64,000 nucleotides of DNA from Micromonospora sp. DSM 45708 (GCF_039566955.1 NZ_CP154796.1:1240001-1304000), one strand, 5' to 3'. Counted from the first letter of the stretch, positions 44,078 through 53,291 are shown. Numbers and translations are program-made. Notes: generated by a model from the sequence alone, not told the origin.

Positions 44078-45391
44078 ATGGAACTCGTGGACGCATCGGT
44101 ACGGGTACTGCTCCGGACCCGGCTGCGGCCCGCCGCGGTGACCGCCGCCCAGGGGCTGCTGACCGCGCTGCTGTCGTTGACCACGCACGTGGCCCTGTTC
44201 GTGCTGTCGCTGGTCGCGCTGCTGCTGATCCCGGCGTTCGGCGTCGGCTTCGCTCTCTTCCCGGTGGTCACCGGCGCGGTCCGGATCTGCGCCGGGCTGC
44301 ACCGCCGGCTGGCCCGGTGGAGCGGCGTCGAGATGCCCACGCCCTACCTGCCCGCGCCGGCCGGTGCCCAGTTCGGCACCTGGCGGCGGTTCCGGTGGGT
44401 GGTGGGCGACCCGGCGACCTGGCGGGATCTGGCCTGGCTGCTGCCCGGCGCGGTCACCGGCGCGGTGTGCCTGGCCGCGTTCGTCCTCCCGCTGTACGGG
44501 CTGGAGGGGTTGATCGGTGTGCCGCTGGTGCTGCGTGCCGCCGGCGTCTGGTACGGCTACGGCCCGTTCTGGCCGCTCGACAACCTCGTCGAGGCGGTGC
44601 TCTGCGTCCCGTTGGGCGCGCTGCTGCTCGCCGCCGGGGTGGCCGCCGGGCGCTGGCTGGTCTGGCTGCACGTGACGTTCGCCGGGTTCTTCCTGACCCC
44701 GACCCGCGGCGCCGCGCTGGCGCTGCGGGTGCGTCAGCTCACCGTCACCCGGGCCGAGGCGGTGGACGCGCAGGCCGCCGAGCTGCGCCGGATCGAACGG
44801 GACCTGCACGACGGGGCGCAGGCCCGGCTGGTCGCGCTGAGCATGAGCATCGGGCTGGCCGAGCAACTGGTCCGTGACGACCCGGAGGCGGTCCGCCGGC
44901 TGCTCGCCGAGGCCCGGGAGACCAGCGGCCAGGCCCTGGCCGAGCTGCGCGGGCTGGTTCGCGGCATCCACCCGCCGGTGCTCGCCGAGCGCGGCCTGCC
45001 CGGCGCGGTACGGGCGCTGGCGCTGGCCGTGCCGCTGCCGGTGGAGGTCACCGTCGACCTGCCCGGCCGGGCCGCCGCCCCGGTCGAGTCGGCTGTCTAC
45101 TTCGCGGTCGCCGAGGCGCTGGCCAACGTGGGCAAGCACAGCGGGGCGACCCGGGCCTGGGTGGAGCTGCGGCACGCCGACGGGCGGCTGACCGCCGTGG
45201 TCGGTGACGACGGCCGGGGCGGGGCGGCGCCGGCGGCCGGCGGCGGTCTGGCCGGGACAGGACGCCGGCTGGCCGCGTTCGATGGGACGATGGCAGTGAC
45301 CAGTCCGGCCGGTGGACCCACCGTCATCAGCATGGAGTTGCCGTGCGCGTTGTCATCGCCGAGGATCTCGCCCTGCTCCGGGACGGGCTGA
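44078..45391 (+). CDS. NarL-type sensor histidine kinase
   Basis: The 437-residue kinase has about four or five membrane helices in the first 210 residues and a short extracellular part. It then has HisKA_3 with the phospho-His in RIERDLHDGAQARLVALSMSIG, and an HATPase domain (VVGDDGRGGAA...GTGRRLAAFDG). The C-terminal 16 residues read into the regulator gene (49-nt overlap). ATG 44078 is tentative; a GTG three codons later is possible. It probably senses a membrane or envelope signal and controls the divergent MMPL exporter. Confidence 0.88.
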   Translation: MELVDASVRVLLRTRLRPAAVTAAQGLLTALLSLTTHVALFVLSLVALLLIPAFGVGFALFPVVTGAVRICAGLHRRLARWSGVEMPTPYLPAPAGAQFGTWRRFRWVVGDPATWRDLAWLLPGAVTGAVCLAAFVLPLYGLEGLIGVPLVLRAAGVWYGYGPFWPLDNLVEAVLCVPLGALLLAAGVAAGRWLVWLHVTFAGFFLTPTRGAALALRVRQLTVTRAEAVDAQAAELRRIERDLHDGAQARLVALSMSIGLAEQLVRDDPEAVRRLLAEARETSGQALAELRGLVRGIHPPVLAERGLPGAVRALALAVPLPVEVTVDLPGRAAAPVESAVYFAVAEALANVGKHSGATRAWVELRHADGRLTAVVGDDGRGGAAPAAGGGLAGTGRRLAAFDGTMAVTSPAGGPTVISMELPCALSSPRISPCSGTG

Positions 45392-46011
45392 CCAGGATCC
45401 TGGAGGCGTTCGGCTGCCAGGTGGTGGCGGCCGTCGACAACGGACCGTCAGTGCTGCCCGCGCTGGCCGCGCACCGGCCGGACGTCGCGGTGATCGACGT
45501 ACGGCTGCCGCCGACGTTCAGCGACGAGGGGTTGCAGGCGGCCGTGCGGGCCCGCGCCGAGCTGCCCGGGCTGCCGGTGCTCGTGCTGTCCCAGCACGTC
45601 GAGCAGCTCTACGCTCGTGAGCTGCTCGCCGACCGGCGCGGCGGCGTCGGCTACCTGCTCAAGGACCGGGTGTCGCACGTGGACCAGTTTGTCGACGCGG
45701 TGCGCCGGGTCGCCGCCGGCGGCACCGTGATGGACCCGGAGGTGGTGGCCCAGTTGCTGGCCCGCCGCGACGGTGCCGGGCCGCTCGCCGAGCTGACCGC
45801 GCGGGAACGCGAGGTGCTCGGCCTGATGGCCGAGGGCCGGTCGAACGCCGCGGTGGCGGCCCGGCTGTTCGTCACCGAGAAGGCCGTCGACAAGCACATC
45901 AACAGCATCTTCAGCAAGCTGCGGATGCCGCCGTCCGGTGACGACAACCGGCGGGTGCTGGCCGTGCTGGCCTATCTGGACGGGGCGGACACCCGCCGCC
46001 AGGCAGGCTGA
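45343..46011 (+). CDS. NarL/LuxR-type response regulator
   Basis: The 222-residue regulator has a receiver domain with phospho-Asp in DVAVIDVRLPP and the conserved Lys in GYLLKDRVSH. A LuxR helix-turn-helix follows (TAREREVLGLMAEGRSNAAVAARLFVTEKAVDKHINSIFSKL). Its GTG start (GGAG upstream) lies within the end of the kinase gene, so the pair is translationally coupled. The likely target is the palindrome at 44034-44053. Confidence 0.93.
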   Translation: MRVVIAEDLALLRDGLTRILEAFGCQVVAAVDNGPSVLPALAAHRPDVAVIDVRLPPTFSDEGLQAAVRARAELPGLPVLVLSQHVEQLYARELLADRRGGVGYLLKDRVSHVDQFVDAVRRVAAGGTVMDPEVVAQLLARRDGAGPLAELTAREREVLGLMAEGRSNAAVAARLFVTEKAVDKHINSIFSKLRMPPSGDDNRRVLAVLAYLDGADTRRQAG

Positions 46012-46054
46012 CCGCGTGCGGCGACCGGGTGTGGTACGTGAACCAGACGTCCGC

Positions 46055-46246
46055 TCAGCCCTCGGATTCGGGGCTGGCTCGCTGCCACAGCCAGACACCC
46101 ACCAGTAGGCAGGCGGCTCCAGCCACCGCGATGCCAACCTTTGCCGCAGCGGGGACGTCGTCCAGGAAGGGAAAGGCGCGGGAGGCTGCCAGCGCCAGGA
46201 ACGCGACGACGAAGAGAACGAGGGCAAGAACGCGCTGACCGGTCAT
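46055..46246 (-). CDS. Small two-helix membrane protein
   Basis: The 63-residue product starts MTGQRVLALVLFVVAFLAL and has two hydrophobic helices separated by FPFLDDVPAAAKV. ATG 46246 is favoured by GGAGG 5 nt upstream; an ATG at 46279 would add 11 unlike residues. There is no known function. It lies downstream of the GGDEF-EAL gene, after two palindromic elements, so it is probably a separate transcript. Confidence 0.72.
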   Translation of the reverse strand: MTGQRVLALVLFVVAFLALAASRAFPFLDDVPAAAKVGIAVAGAACLLVGVWLWQRASPESEG

Positions 46247-46282
46247 GGGTGCCTCCGGGGTCGGGAAAGGCTCGGCCACGTT

Positions 46283-46336
46283 GTTAAGCGGGGCCCCCTC
46301 CTATACCTGAAGCGTTAAGAAGGGGCCCCTCCTTAC
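46283..46336. repeat. Two tandem TTAAC/GGGGCCCC palindromes
   Basis: Copies at 46283-46306 and 46314-46336 share the core GGGGCCCC, each with GTTAAG at one end. In minus-strand RNA each folds as a hairpin ending in a U-rich tail (CUUCUUAAC), so it is a likely terminator for the GGDEF-EAL gene. The TAA stop of that gene (46335-46333) is inside the second copy. Confidence 0.7.
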
Positions 46337-48105
46337 GCCGCGGGCGCGCGGGTGAGGTGTTGCAGCGCCGAGCCGGGGCGGCCGAAGTGCCAGCCCTGCC
46401 CGGCGTCGCAGCCGATGGCGCGCAGCCGGTCCGCCTGGCCGGCAGTCTCCACCCCCTCGGCGGTGACCGTGAGGTCCAGGGCGTGCGCCAGCGAGACCAG
46501 CGAGGCGAGGATCCGCTCGTCGGTACGGCCACCCGGGTCGCCGGTCGGCGCGCGCAGCCCGGTCACGAACTCGCCGGCCATCTTCAGCTCGTTCACCGGC
46601 AGGTCCCGCAGGTACGCGAGGTTGCAGTAGCCGGTGCCGAAGTCGTCGATGGCGACCCGGACGCCGAGGTCGCCCAGCACCCGCAGGGCCCGGACCGGTT
46701 CGACAACGGTGCTCATCATGGTGCTCTCGGTGATCTCCAGTTGCAGCCGTTCCGGGGGCAGGCCGGTGCGGCCGAGCACGCCCCGCACCTCGGGCACCAG
46801 GTCGGCCCGGTGCAACTGGCGTACGGCCAGGTTGACGCTGACGAACGGCGCGTCGCCGTCCGCCGCCGACCAGGTGCCCGCCTCGCGGCACGCCTCGGCC
46901 AGCACCCAGCTGCCGAGCTGGACGATCAGGCCGGTCTCCTCGGCCAGCGGGATGAAGCTGTCCGGCCGGAGCACCCCCAGCTCCGGGTGGCGCCAGCGCA
47001 CCAGCGCCTCCATGCCGAGCACCCGGCCGTCGCGCAGCGAGGTCAGCGGCTGGTAGTCGAGGTAGAACTCGCCCCGGTCCAGCGCGGCCGGGATCGCCGC
47101 GGAGAGCGCGTACCGGGCCAGCTCGCGGCGGTTGCGGTCGGCGTCGAAAAGCGACCAGCGGGCCCCGCCGGCGGCCTTGGCCCAGTGCAGCGTGCTGTCC
47201 GCCGCGCGCATCAGCTCCATCGGCGAGGTGCCGGCCACCGGCCGTTCCACGATGCCGATGCTGGCCGACACCGTCAGCTCGTGCCCGTCGACGAGCGCGG
47301 GCTCGCGTACCGCGTCCAGGGCCGCCTCGGCGACCTCGACCACGTCGTCGGTGCCGGCGGTGCGCTCCACCAGGATCACGAACTCGTCGCCGCCCAGGCG
47401 GGCCACGAGGTGCTCGCCGAGCGTCCGGCGCAGCCGCTGCGCCACCGCCACCAGCAGCGAGTCGCCGACCTGGTGGCCGAGGGAGTCGTTGACCACCTTG
47501 AACCGGTCCAGGTCGAGGAAGCAGACCCCGATCCGGTCCGCGCCCCGACCGGGCGCGACGATCGCGGCGGTCAGCCGCTCGGTGAACAGCGTGCGGTTCG
47601 GCAGGTCGGTCAGCGGGTCGTGGGTGGCCTGGTGCCGGAACCGGGCCTCGCTGTCCCGCAGCGCCCGTTCGGCCTGGGCGCGCGCCATCATGGCGGCCCG
47701 CCGGATGGACTCCTGCTCGTCCAGCGTGCGGTCGCGCAGCGCCCGGGCGTACCCGGTGGCGACGGTGGCGAGCAGCCGGGACATCCGGTCCTGGACGTCG
47801 TCGACGTCCAGGTCGAGGTCGCGGGCCAGCCGGAGCTGGATCACCTCGACGGTGCGGCCCAGCCCCTCGGCGGAGGCGATGTGCGACTGCACCAGCTCCG
47901 CGCCCACCTGCTGGCCGATCCGCAGGTCGAACGGGTCGGCGCGCATCGCCTGCGCGAGCCGCTCGGTGAGCCGTTGCAGCATCTCCTCCAGCTGCGCCTG
48001 GGTCATCGGCAGGTAGCTGGTCCCGGAGACCGCCTTGGCCCAGGCCCGGGCGAAGACGTCGGGGCGGCAGCGGCCGGCGGTGACGGTGGCCACGTCGTCA
48101 GCCAC
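46333..48105 (-). CDS. GGDEF-EAL cyclic-di-GMP enzyme
   Basis: The 590-residue protein has an N-terminal helical sensor region (about 1-160) with no membrane helix. An intact GGDEF domain (RLGGDEFVIL near 255, for c-di-GMP synthesis) and an EAL domain (GMEALVRWRHP, LEITEST, IDDFGTGYCNLAYL, AEGVET, for hydrolysis) follow. The EAL-domain Lys usually in the IDKIDKSFV loop reads NELKMAGEFV. Both activities look possible. The gene overlaps the methyltransferase gene by 8 nt at its start, so it is coupled to it. A cytosolic sensor rather than a membrane one controls it. Confidence 0.92.
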   Translation of the reverse strand: MADDVATVTAGRCRPDVFARAWAKAVSGTSYLPMTQAQLEEMLQRLTERLAQAMRADPFDLRIGQQVGAELVQSHIASAEGLGRTVEVIQLRLARDLDLDVDDVQDRMSRLLATVATGYARALRDRTLDEQESIRRAAMMARAQAERALRDSEARFRHQATHDPLTDLPNRTLFTERLTAAIVAPGRGADRIGVCFLDLDRFKVVNDSLGHQVGDSLLVAVAQRLRRTLGEHLVARLGGDEFVILVERTAGTDDVVEVAEAALDAVREPALVDGHELTVSASIGIVERPVAGTSPMELMRAADSTLHWAKAAGGARWSLFDADRNRRELARYALSAAIPAALDRGEFYLDYQPLTSLRDGRVLGMEALVRWRHPELGVLRPDSFIPLAEETGLIVQLGSWVLAEACREAGTWSAADGDAPFVSVNLAVRQLHRADLVPEVRGVLGRTGLPPERLQLEITESTMMSTVVEPVRALRVLGDLGVRVAIDDFGTGYCNLAYLRDLPVNELKMAGEFVTGLRAPTGDPGGRTDERILASLVSLAHALDLTVTAEGVETAGQADRLRAIGCDAGQGWHFGRPGSALQHLTRAPAA

Positions 48106-48910
48106 CGAGCCGCCCCACCCCGCCCATGAAGACCGCCCGTTCGGCGTCCTCCGCCTGGTCGGGGGCGTCCGGTCGCCACTGCGGCACCCACACCACGCCC
48201 GGGTCGACCAGCTCGAAGCCGGCGAAGAGCGCGGTCAGCTCGGACCGGCCGCGGATGAACAGCTGGCTGTCGGTGCGCCGGTAGACCCGTTCCGCCTCGG
48301 CCCGCTCGCCGGTGCCGTCCCGACCGTCGTCGCTGGCCTGGGAGAGCACCAGGTGGCTGCCGGGCGCCAGCGCCGCGCGCAGCGTCCGCAGGATCTCCTC
48401 CGGGCGGTCGGAGTCCGGGACGAAGTGCAGCACCGCCACGATCATCAACGCGACCGGCTCGGTGAAGTCGAGCAGCCGGTTGACGTCCGGATGGTTCAGG
48501 ATCGCCGCCGGGTCGCGCAGGTCCTCCCGGACCACGGCGGCCCGTTCGTTGCCGGCCAGGATCTCCTGGCTGTGCGCGACGGCCACCGGGTCCACGTCGA
48601 CGTAGACCACCCGGGACTCGGGGGCGATCCGCTGGGCGATCTCGTGCACGTTGCCCACGGTCGGGATGCCGGAGCCGATGTCCAGGAACTGCCGCACCCC
48701 GGTCTCGGCCAGGTAGTGCACCGCCCGGCGGAGGAAGGCGCGGTTGGCCTGGGCCATCAGCGGGGCCTCCGGCACCGCCTCCACCATCGCCCGGGCGGCG
48801 GCCCGGTCGGCCGCGAAGTTGTGCGAGCCGCCCAGGTAGTAGTCGTACATGCGGGCCACGCTCGGGCGCTCGATGTCGATCGTCTCGGGTGCCCAGTCCG
48901 GCCGCTGCAT
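48098..48910 (-). CDS. S-adenosylmethionine-dependent methyltransferase (DUF574/Methyltransf_19 type)
   Basis: The 270-residue product opens MQRPDWAPETIDIERPSVARMYDYYLGGSHNFAADRA, the diagnostic start of an actinobacterial methyltransferase family with many paralogs per genome. The SAM loop is FLDIGSGIPTVGNVHEIA, followed by VVYVDVDPVAVAHS. The substrate is unknown. ATG 48910 has GGGGCAGGG upstream. It heads an operon with the GGDEF-EAL gene (8-nt overlap), an unusual pairing for this family. A candidate promoter lies at 48970-48998. Confidence 0.9.
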   Translation of the reverse strand: MQRPDWAPETIDIERPSVARMYDYYLGGSHNFAADRAAARAMVEAVPEAPLMAQANRAFLRRAVHYLAETGVRQFLDIGSGIPTVGNVHEIAQRIAPESRVVYVDVDPVAVAHSQEILAGNERAAVVREDLRDPAAILNHPDVNRLLDFTEPVALMIVAVLHFVPDSDRPEEILRTLRAALAPGSHLVLSQASDDGRDGTGERAEAERVYRRTDSQLFIRGRSELTALFAGFELVDPGVVWVPQWRPDAPDQAEDAERAVFMGGVGRLGG

Positions 48911-48969
48911 GTCCCTGCCCCTTGGGTGTCGGCGGCGCACGGCGTCACCGCCGCGCGGATCACCCGGGT

Positions 48970-48998
48970 ATTCTGCCCGCCCGCCGTCGCGGTGCAAA
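48970..48998 (-). promoter_or_regulatory. Candidate promoter of the methyltransferase-GGDEF-EAL operon
   Basis: On the minus strand TTTGCA (48998-48993) and CAGAAT (48975-48970) are separated by 17 bp, about 60 bp before the methyltransferase ATG. Confidence 0.35.
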
Positions 48999-49055
48999 GA
49001 CCGCCGTCGCTCCGCGTCTGGTCGCTCACCGTACGCGGTCAGCCCGCGCCCGGAA

Positions 49056-49100
49056 CGCCGGAGAGGCCGCGTCCGGTGTGCGGACGGGCCTCTCCCGGCG
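49056..49100 (-). terminator. Terminator-like hairpin after the response regulator gene
   Basis: Arms of 20 nt (49056-49075 with 49081-49100), each with one bulge, and a 5-nt loop start 7 nt downstream of the regulator's stop on the minus strand. Confidence 0.65.
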
Positions 49101-49106
49101 GTGCCG

Positions 49107-49775
49107 TCAGAACTTCGGCGCGTCGGGGGCCTCCAGCAGCCCCAGCCGCAGCGCCGTCATCAGTGCCTGGGCCCGGTTGGCCGCGCCCAGCTTCTCGTAG
49201 AGCTTGGAGATGTGGGTCTTGGCGGTCGACTCGCTGACGAAGAGCTGCTTGGCGATGCCGGCCACGCTCATGCCGTCGGCGAGCAGCCGCAGCACCTGCC
49301 CCTCGCGGGGGGAGAGCTGCGGGCCGGACGGGGCCAGCCGGCGCTTCATCGCCTCGGCCAGGTCGGCCGCGGTGAACGCGCTGGGGGAGGAGGCGGCGTG
49401 CCGGGCGGCGGCCACCACCTCGTCGGCCGGGGCGGTCTTCGGCACGAACGCGCTCGCGCCCGCCTCCAGCGCGCCGAAGAGCTGGTCGTCGCCGGCGTAC
49501 ATGGTCAGCACCACGATGCCCATCGAGGCGCTGGACTTGCGCAGCGCGCGGGTGGCCTCCAGGCCACTGCCGTCGGGAAGTCGCAGGTCCATGATCACCA
49601 CGTCGGGCTGGAGCGCGCCGGCCTGGCGCACACCCTCCGCCGCCGTGGCGGCCTCACCCACGACCTCGAACTGCCGGTCCCGCTCGAAGGCGTGCCGCAG
49701 ACCCTTGCGGATCAGGTCGTGATCGTCGACAAGGAGAACCTTGGTCCGGGTGGCCGGTGTCGGGCTAGTGGTCAT
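49107..49775 (-). CDS. NarL/LuxR-type response regulator
   Basis: The 222-residue regulator has a receiver with acidic pocket DDHD, phospho-Asp in DVVIMDLRLPDGSG and Lys in SAFVPKTAPADE. A LuxR helix-turn-helix (SPREGQVLRLLADGMSVAGIAKQLFVSESTAKTHISKLYEKL) follows. ATG 49775 lies 7 nt after the stop of the cognate kinase gene, so the two form an operon. It is the second NarL-type pair in 6 kb; the target genes are unknown. Confidence 0.93.
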   Translation of the reverse strand: MTTSPTPATRTKVLLVDDHDLIRKGLRHAFERDRQFEVVGEAATAAEGVRQAGALQPDVVIMDLRLPDGSGLEATRALRKSSASMGIVVLTMYAGDDQLFGALEAGASAFVPKTAPADEVVAAARHAASSPSAFTAADLAEAMKRRLAPSGPQLSPREGQVLRLLADGMSVAGIAKQLFVSESTAKTHISKLYEKLGAANRAQALMTALRLGLLEAPDAPKF

Positions 49776-49782
49776 CCTCGGG

Positions 49783-51477
49783 TTACTCCCCTTCTGCTGC
49801 TGCGGCGCTGCCGCGCACCTTATCGCGCCGGGGCGACGAGCCGAGTACCACCGCCACGGTTGTGCCGCGGGGTTGTCGCGGCCTGATCTCCAACCGGCCT
49901 CGGATACGTTCCGCCCTCTCCGCCATGATCGCAAGACCATAGTGCCCCTCGGGCCGCTGGTCACCGATGCCGTGACCGTCATCCGACACTTCGATCCGGG
50001 CGTACGGGGGATCCACCTCACAGGTGACCCAGAGGTTCGACGCGCCGGCGTGCTTGCGCGCGTTGGTCACCGCCTCCTGGGCGATGCGCAGCAACTCGGC
50101 CTCGGTGGCGGCCGGCAGCCGGGCGGTGGACTCGTCCAGCGACAGGTTCACCCGCAGCCCGCCGGAGGCGCCGACGGTGCGGGCGTACTCGGCGATCGCC
50201 GCCGCCAGGCCACCGTGCCGGTCCACCTCGCTGCGCAGCTCGAACAGGCTCAACCGCAGCTCCTGGATCACCCGGGTGACCTCCTGGCGCAGCGTCCGCA
50301 GCGAGTCGGCGGTCTCCTCGGCGTCGTCGTGCACGGTGGCCAGCGCGTTGTCGATGCCGTACCCGACCATCACCAGCTCCTGGGCGACCCCGTCGTGGAT
50401 CTCCCGGGCCAGCCGCTGCCGCTCCTCGTTGGTGGCCAGCGAGCGCACCTCGTCGAAGAGCAGCGCCGCCTCCAGCCGCAGCGCCGCCGGGCCGGTCAGC
50501 GCCGTCACCCGGGACACCACGGGCGGCGGGTACGCGGCACCGGTGTCCGCCTCGATCACCACCAGGCCGACCGTGCGTACGCCGGCAACCAGCGGCACGA
50601 TCAGCGCGGACACCTCGCCGGAGTGCCGGGACCGGGCCTGCGAGCGGGCCGAGACGGTCGGCTGCTGGCTGGCCCAGGCGTCGGCGATGGCCGAGTCCGC
50701 GTCGAGCGTGGTCTCCCAGTCGACCCGGTCCGCGCCGATCTGGGCGAGCACCACCAGCCGGCCGCCACCGCTGGCGGAGAGCACCGCGCCACGGTCCGTC
50801 TTCGCCACCACCCGCAGCTCCTCCAGCAGGTGCTCGGAGATGCCGCCCGGGTCCAGGGTGGCGCCGGGGAGCTGCCGGGCGACCGTCCGGAGCTGGGTCA
50901 GCAGCCGGGTGGCCTCGGCGTACGGCTGGGGTTTGCCCTCGCCGCGGACCCGCATCACCCGCTGGAGCGTGCCGGCGGTGTAGAGGCCGAGGCCGGCCAG
51001 GATCAGCCACTGCGCGCAGACCGCGAGGTAACCGACCTGGCCGAGCTGCGGCTCGCCGTCGACCTCGGTGAACGCGGCGCTGGCCAGCAGCGTCGCCGCG
51101 GCGACCGCGAGCAGCGCGGCGCCCTCGGAGAACCGGCGGCGCAGCGCGGTCACGGTGACCGGCACGGCCAGGTACGGCAGCACCGCCGACGCGCCCAGCC
51201 CGCCGGTGACGCCGGTGAGCTGGGTGTCGGCGGCGACCTGGCTGGCCGCCAGCCCGAGCACCACCACCTCGGCGAAGCGGCTGATCGGAGTGAGCAGCCG
51301 GTGCTGCGGGGCCAGGACGGCGGGCAGCCCGGCGACGCCGAGCAGGGCGATCCACCAGAGCTGGGTGGCGTCGCGGGTGGCGAACAGGGTCAGGGCGGCG
51401 ACCAGCGCGAGAAGGACCGCGCGGGCCGCGACCGCGAGGAGCTGCGTCTGTGGCTGTCCGGATGTGGAGGCGGGCAC
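49783..51477 (-). CDS. GAF-domain NarL-type sensor histidine kinase
   Basis: The 564-residue kinase has about five N-terminal helices (1-160), a linker and a GAF-like domain (about 190-340). HisKA_3 (RLAREIHDGVAQELVMVGYGIDNAL) and HATPase (VSDDGHGIGDQRPEGHYGLAIMAERA) domains follow. The start is not certain: GTG 51477 (VPASTSGQPQ) has no Shine-Dalgarno sequence, and the next gene upstream ends at 51492. It pairs with the regulator downstream. The GAF domain suggests a small-ligand or redox input. Confidence 0.88.
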   Translation of the reverse strand: MPASTSGQPQTQLLAVAARAVLLALVAALTLFATRDATQLWWIALLGVAGLPAVLAPQHRLLTPISRFAEVVVLGLAASQVAADTQLTGVTGGLGASAVLPYLAVPVTVTALRRRFSEGAALLAVAAATLLASAAFTEVDGEPQLGQVGYLAVCAQWLILAGLGLYTAGTLQRVMRVRGEGKPQPYAEATRLLTQLRTVARQLPGATLDPGGISEHLLEELRVVAKTDRGAVLSASGGGRLVVLAQIGADRVDWETTLDADSAIADAWASQQPTVSARSQARSRHSGEVSALIVPLVAGVRTVGLVVIEADTGAAYPPPVVSRVTALTGPAALRLEAALLFDEVRSLATNEERQRLAREIHDGVAQELVMVGYGIDNALATVHDDAEETADSLRTLRQEVTRVIQELRLSLFELRSEVDRHGGLAAAIAEYARTVGASGGLRVNLSLDESTARLPAATEAELLRIAQEAVTNARKHAGASNLWVTCEVDPPYARIEVSDDGHGIGDQRPEGHYGLAIMAERAERIRGRLEIRPRQPRGTTVAVVLGSSPRRDKVRGSAAAAEGE

Positions 51478-51491
51478 CTGACGGATCGTAG

Positions 51492-53291
51492 TCAGCGCTG
51501 GTAGATCTCCGCGATCTCCGTGGCGTACGTCTTGTGGACGACCTGCCGCTTGACCTTCAGCGAGGGGGTCAGCTCGCCGGTCGCCTCGGTGAAGTCCCGG
51601 GGCAGGACCCGGAACACCTTGATCGCCTCGGCCTTGGAGACGGACTGGTTGGCCTGGTCGACCGCGGCCTGCACCTCGGCCCGCAGCGCCTCGTCGTCGC
51701 GCAGCTCGGCGGCGCTCGTGGTCTCCGGGCGCCCGTGCCCGGCCAGCCACTTCGGCAGCGCCTCCTCGTCGATGGTGACCAGCGCCGCGATGAACGGCTG
51801 CCGGTCGCCGACCACCACGCACTGGCTGATCAACGGATGCGCCCGTACCTGGTCCTCCAGCACCGCCGGGGCGACGTTCTTGCCGCCGGCGGTCACGATG
51901 ATCTCCTTCTTGCGGCCGGTGATGCTGAGGTAGCCGTCGGCGTCGAGCTGGCCCAGGTCACCGGTGCGGAACCAGCCGTCGGTGGTGAGCGCCTCGGCGG
52001 TGGCCTCCTCGTTGTGCCAGTACCCCTGGAAGACGATGTCGCCGGAGATCAGGATCTCGCCGTCGTCGTCGATCCGGACGGTGACGCCGGGCAGCGGGCG
52101 GCCGACCGTGCCGATCCGGGTGCCGGTGGGCAGGTTCGCGGCGGCGGCCGGCGAGGTCTCGGTGAGGCCGTACCCCTCGCAGACGGTCACCCCGACGCCC
52201 CGGAAGAAGTGCCCGAGCCGGGCGCCGAGCGGCGCGCCGCCGGAGATCGCGTCGCGGCACCGGCCGCCCAGCGCCGCGCGCAGCTTGCCGTAGACCAGCC
52301 GGTCGAAGAGCGCGTGCTGGGCGCGTAGCGCCAGGCCCGGCCCGCCCGGCGTCTCCAGCGCCTCGCTCCAGGCGATGGCGACCTTTTCCGCCCGGTCGAA
52401 GATCTTGCCCTTGCCGTCGGCCTCCGCCTTCTGCCGCGCGCCGTTGTAGACCTTCTCGAAGACCCGGGGTACGGAGAGCACGAACGTCGGCTTGAACTCC
52501 TGGAGCGCGCCGACCAGGTCGCTGGTGTCCGCGCAGTGCGCCATGGTGGCCCGCGCCTGCACCACGCCGACCTGGATCAGCCGGGCGAACGCGTGTGCCA
52601 GCGGCAGGAAGAGCAGCGTGGAGGCGCCCTGGCGGAACAGGTTCGGCAGCACCGGCACCGCGTTGGCGATGTCGGCGTAGATGTTGCGGTGGGTCAGCAC
52701 GCAGCCCTTCGGCCGGCCGGTGGTGCCGCTGGTGTAGATGATCGTGGCGAGGTCGTCGGCCTTGAGCATCGACCGGCGCACCTCGACCTCGGCCGGGTCC
52801 ACCGAGGCGCCGGCGGTGATTAGCTCGTGCACCGCGTCGAGTTCGATCTGCCAGACCTCGCGCAGGTCGGGCAGCCGGTCCCGGACGCCGGCGACGAGCG
52901 TCGCGTGCGCGGTGCTCTCCACCACCACGGCCACCGCGCCGGAGTCGCCGAGGATCCAGGCGGCCTGCTCGGCGCTGGAGGTCTCGTAGATCGGCACGGT
53001 GACCGCGCCGGCCGCCCAGATCGCGTAGTCGAGCAGGGTCCACTCGTAGCGGGTGCGGCTCATCAGCCCGACCCGGTCGCCGGGGGACACGCCGGCCGCG
53101 ATCAGGCCCCGCGCCACCGCGACCACCTCGTCGCGGAACTGCCGGCAGGTCACGTCGACCGGCCCCGTGTCGCCGGCCGGCCGGACGAACTGCACGGTGT
53201 CCGGGGCGACCTCGGCGTTTTCCCAGACCGCGTCGGTCAGGTTGGCCGCGTCGCCGACGGTGACGATCGGCGGAACGGAGAACTCGCGCAC
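51492..53291 (-). CDS. Long-chain fatty acid-CoA ligase (FadD-type)
   Basis: The 599-residue AMP-forming enzyme activates long-chain acids. It has the P-loop IIYTSGTTGRPKGCVLTHRN, the GYGLTETSPAA motif, the hinge YLSITGRKKEIIVTAGGKN and the C-terminal Lys region PSLKVKRQVVHK. It resembles FadD15 (Rv2187), which keeps the same position in M. tuberculosis. I chose GTG 53291 because GAGGGAG lies 5 nt upstream; a GTG two codons earlier is too close to it. It is divergent from the SRPBCC gene. Confidence 0.92.
   Translation of the reverse strand: MREFSVPPIVTVGDAANLTDAVWENAEVAPDTVQFVRPAGDTGPVDVTCRQFRDEVVAVARGLIAAGVSPGDRVGLMSRTRYEWTLLDYAIWAAGAVTVPIYETSSAEQAAWILGDSGAVAVVVESTAHATLVAGVRDRLPDLREVWQIELDAVHELITAGASVDPAEVEVRRSMLKADDLATIIYTSGTTGRPKGCVLTHRNIYADIANAVPVLPNLFRQGASTLLFLPLAHAFARLIQVGVVQARATMAHCADTSDLVGALQEFKPTFVLSVPRVFEKVYNGARQKAEADGKGKIFDRAEKVAIAWSEALETPGGPGLALRAQHALFDRLVYGKLRAALGGRCRDAISGGAPLGARLGHFFRGVGVTVCEGYGLTETSPAAAANLPTGTRIGTVGRPLPGVTVRIDDDGEILISGDIVFQGYWHNEEATAEALTTDGWFRTGDLGQLDADGYLSITGRKKEIIVTAGGKNVAPAVLEDQVRAHPLISQCVVVGDRQPFIAALVTIDEEALPKWLAGHGRPETTSAAELRDDEALRAEVQAAVDQANQSVSKAEAIKVFRVLPRDFTEATGELTPSLKVKRQVVHKTYATEIAEIYQR

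Noticed and set aside
46357..51504. Long plus-strand frames opposite the GGDEF-EAL gene and the second histidine kinase gene
   Set aside because: The minus-strand frames hold all conserved motifs. These are GC-driven open frames.
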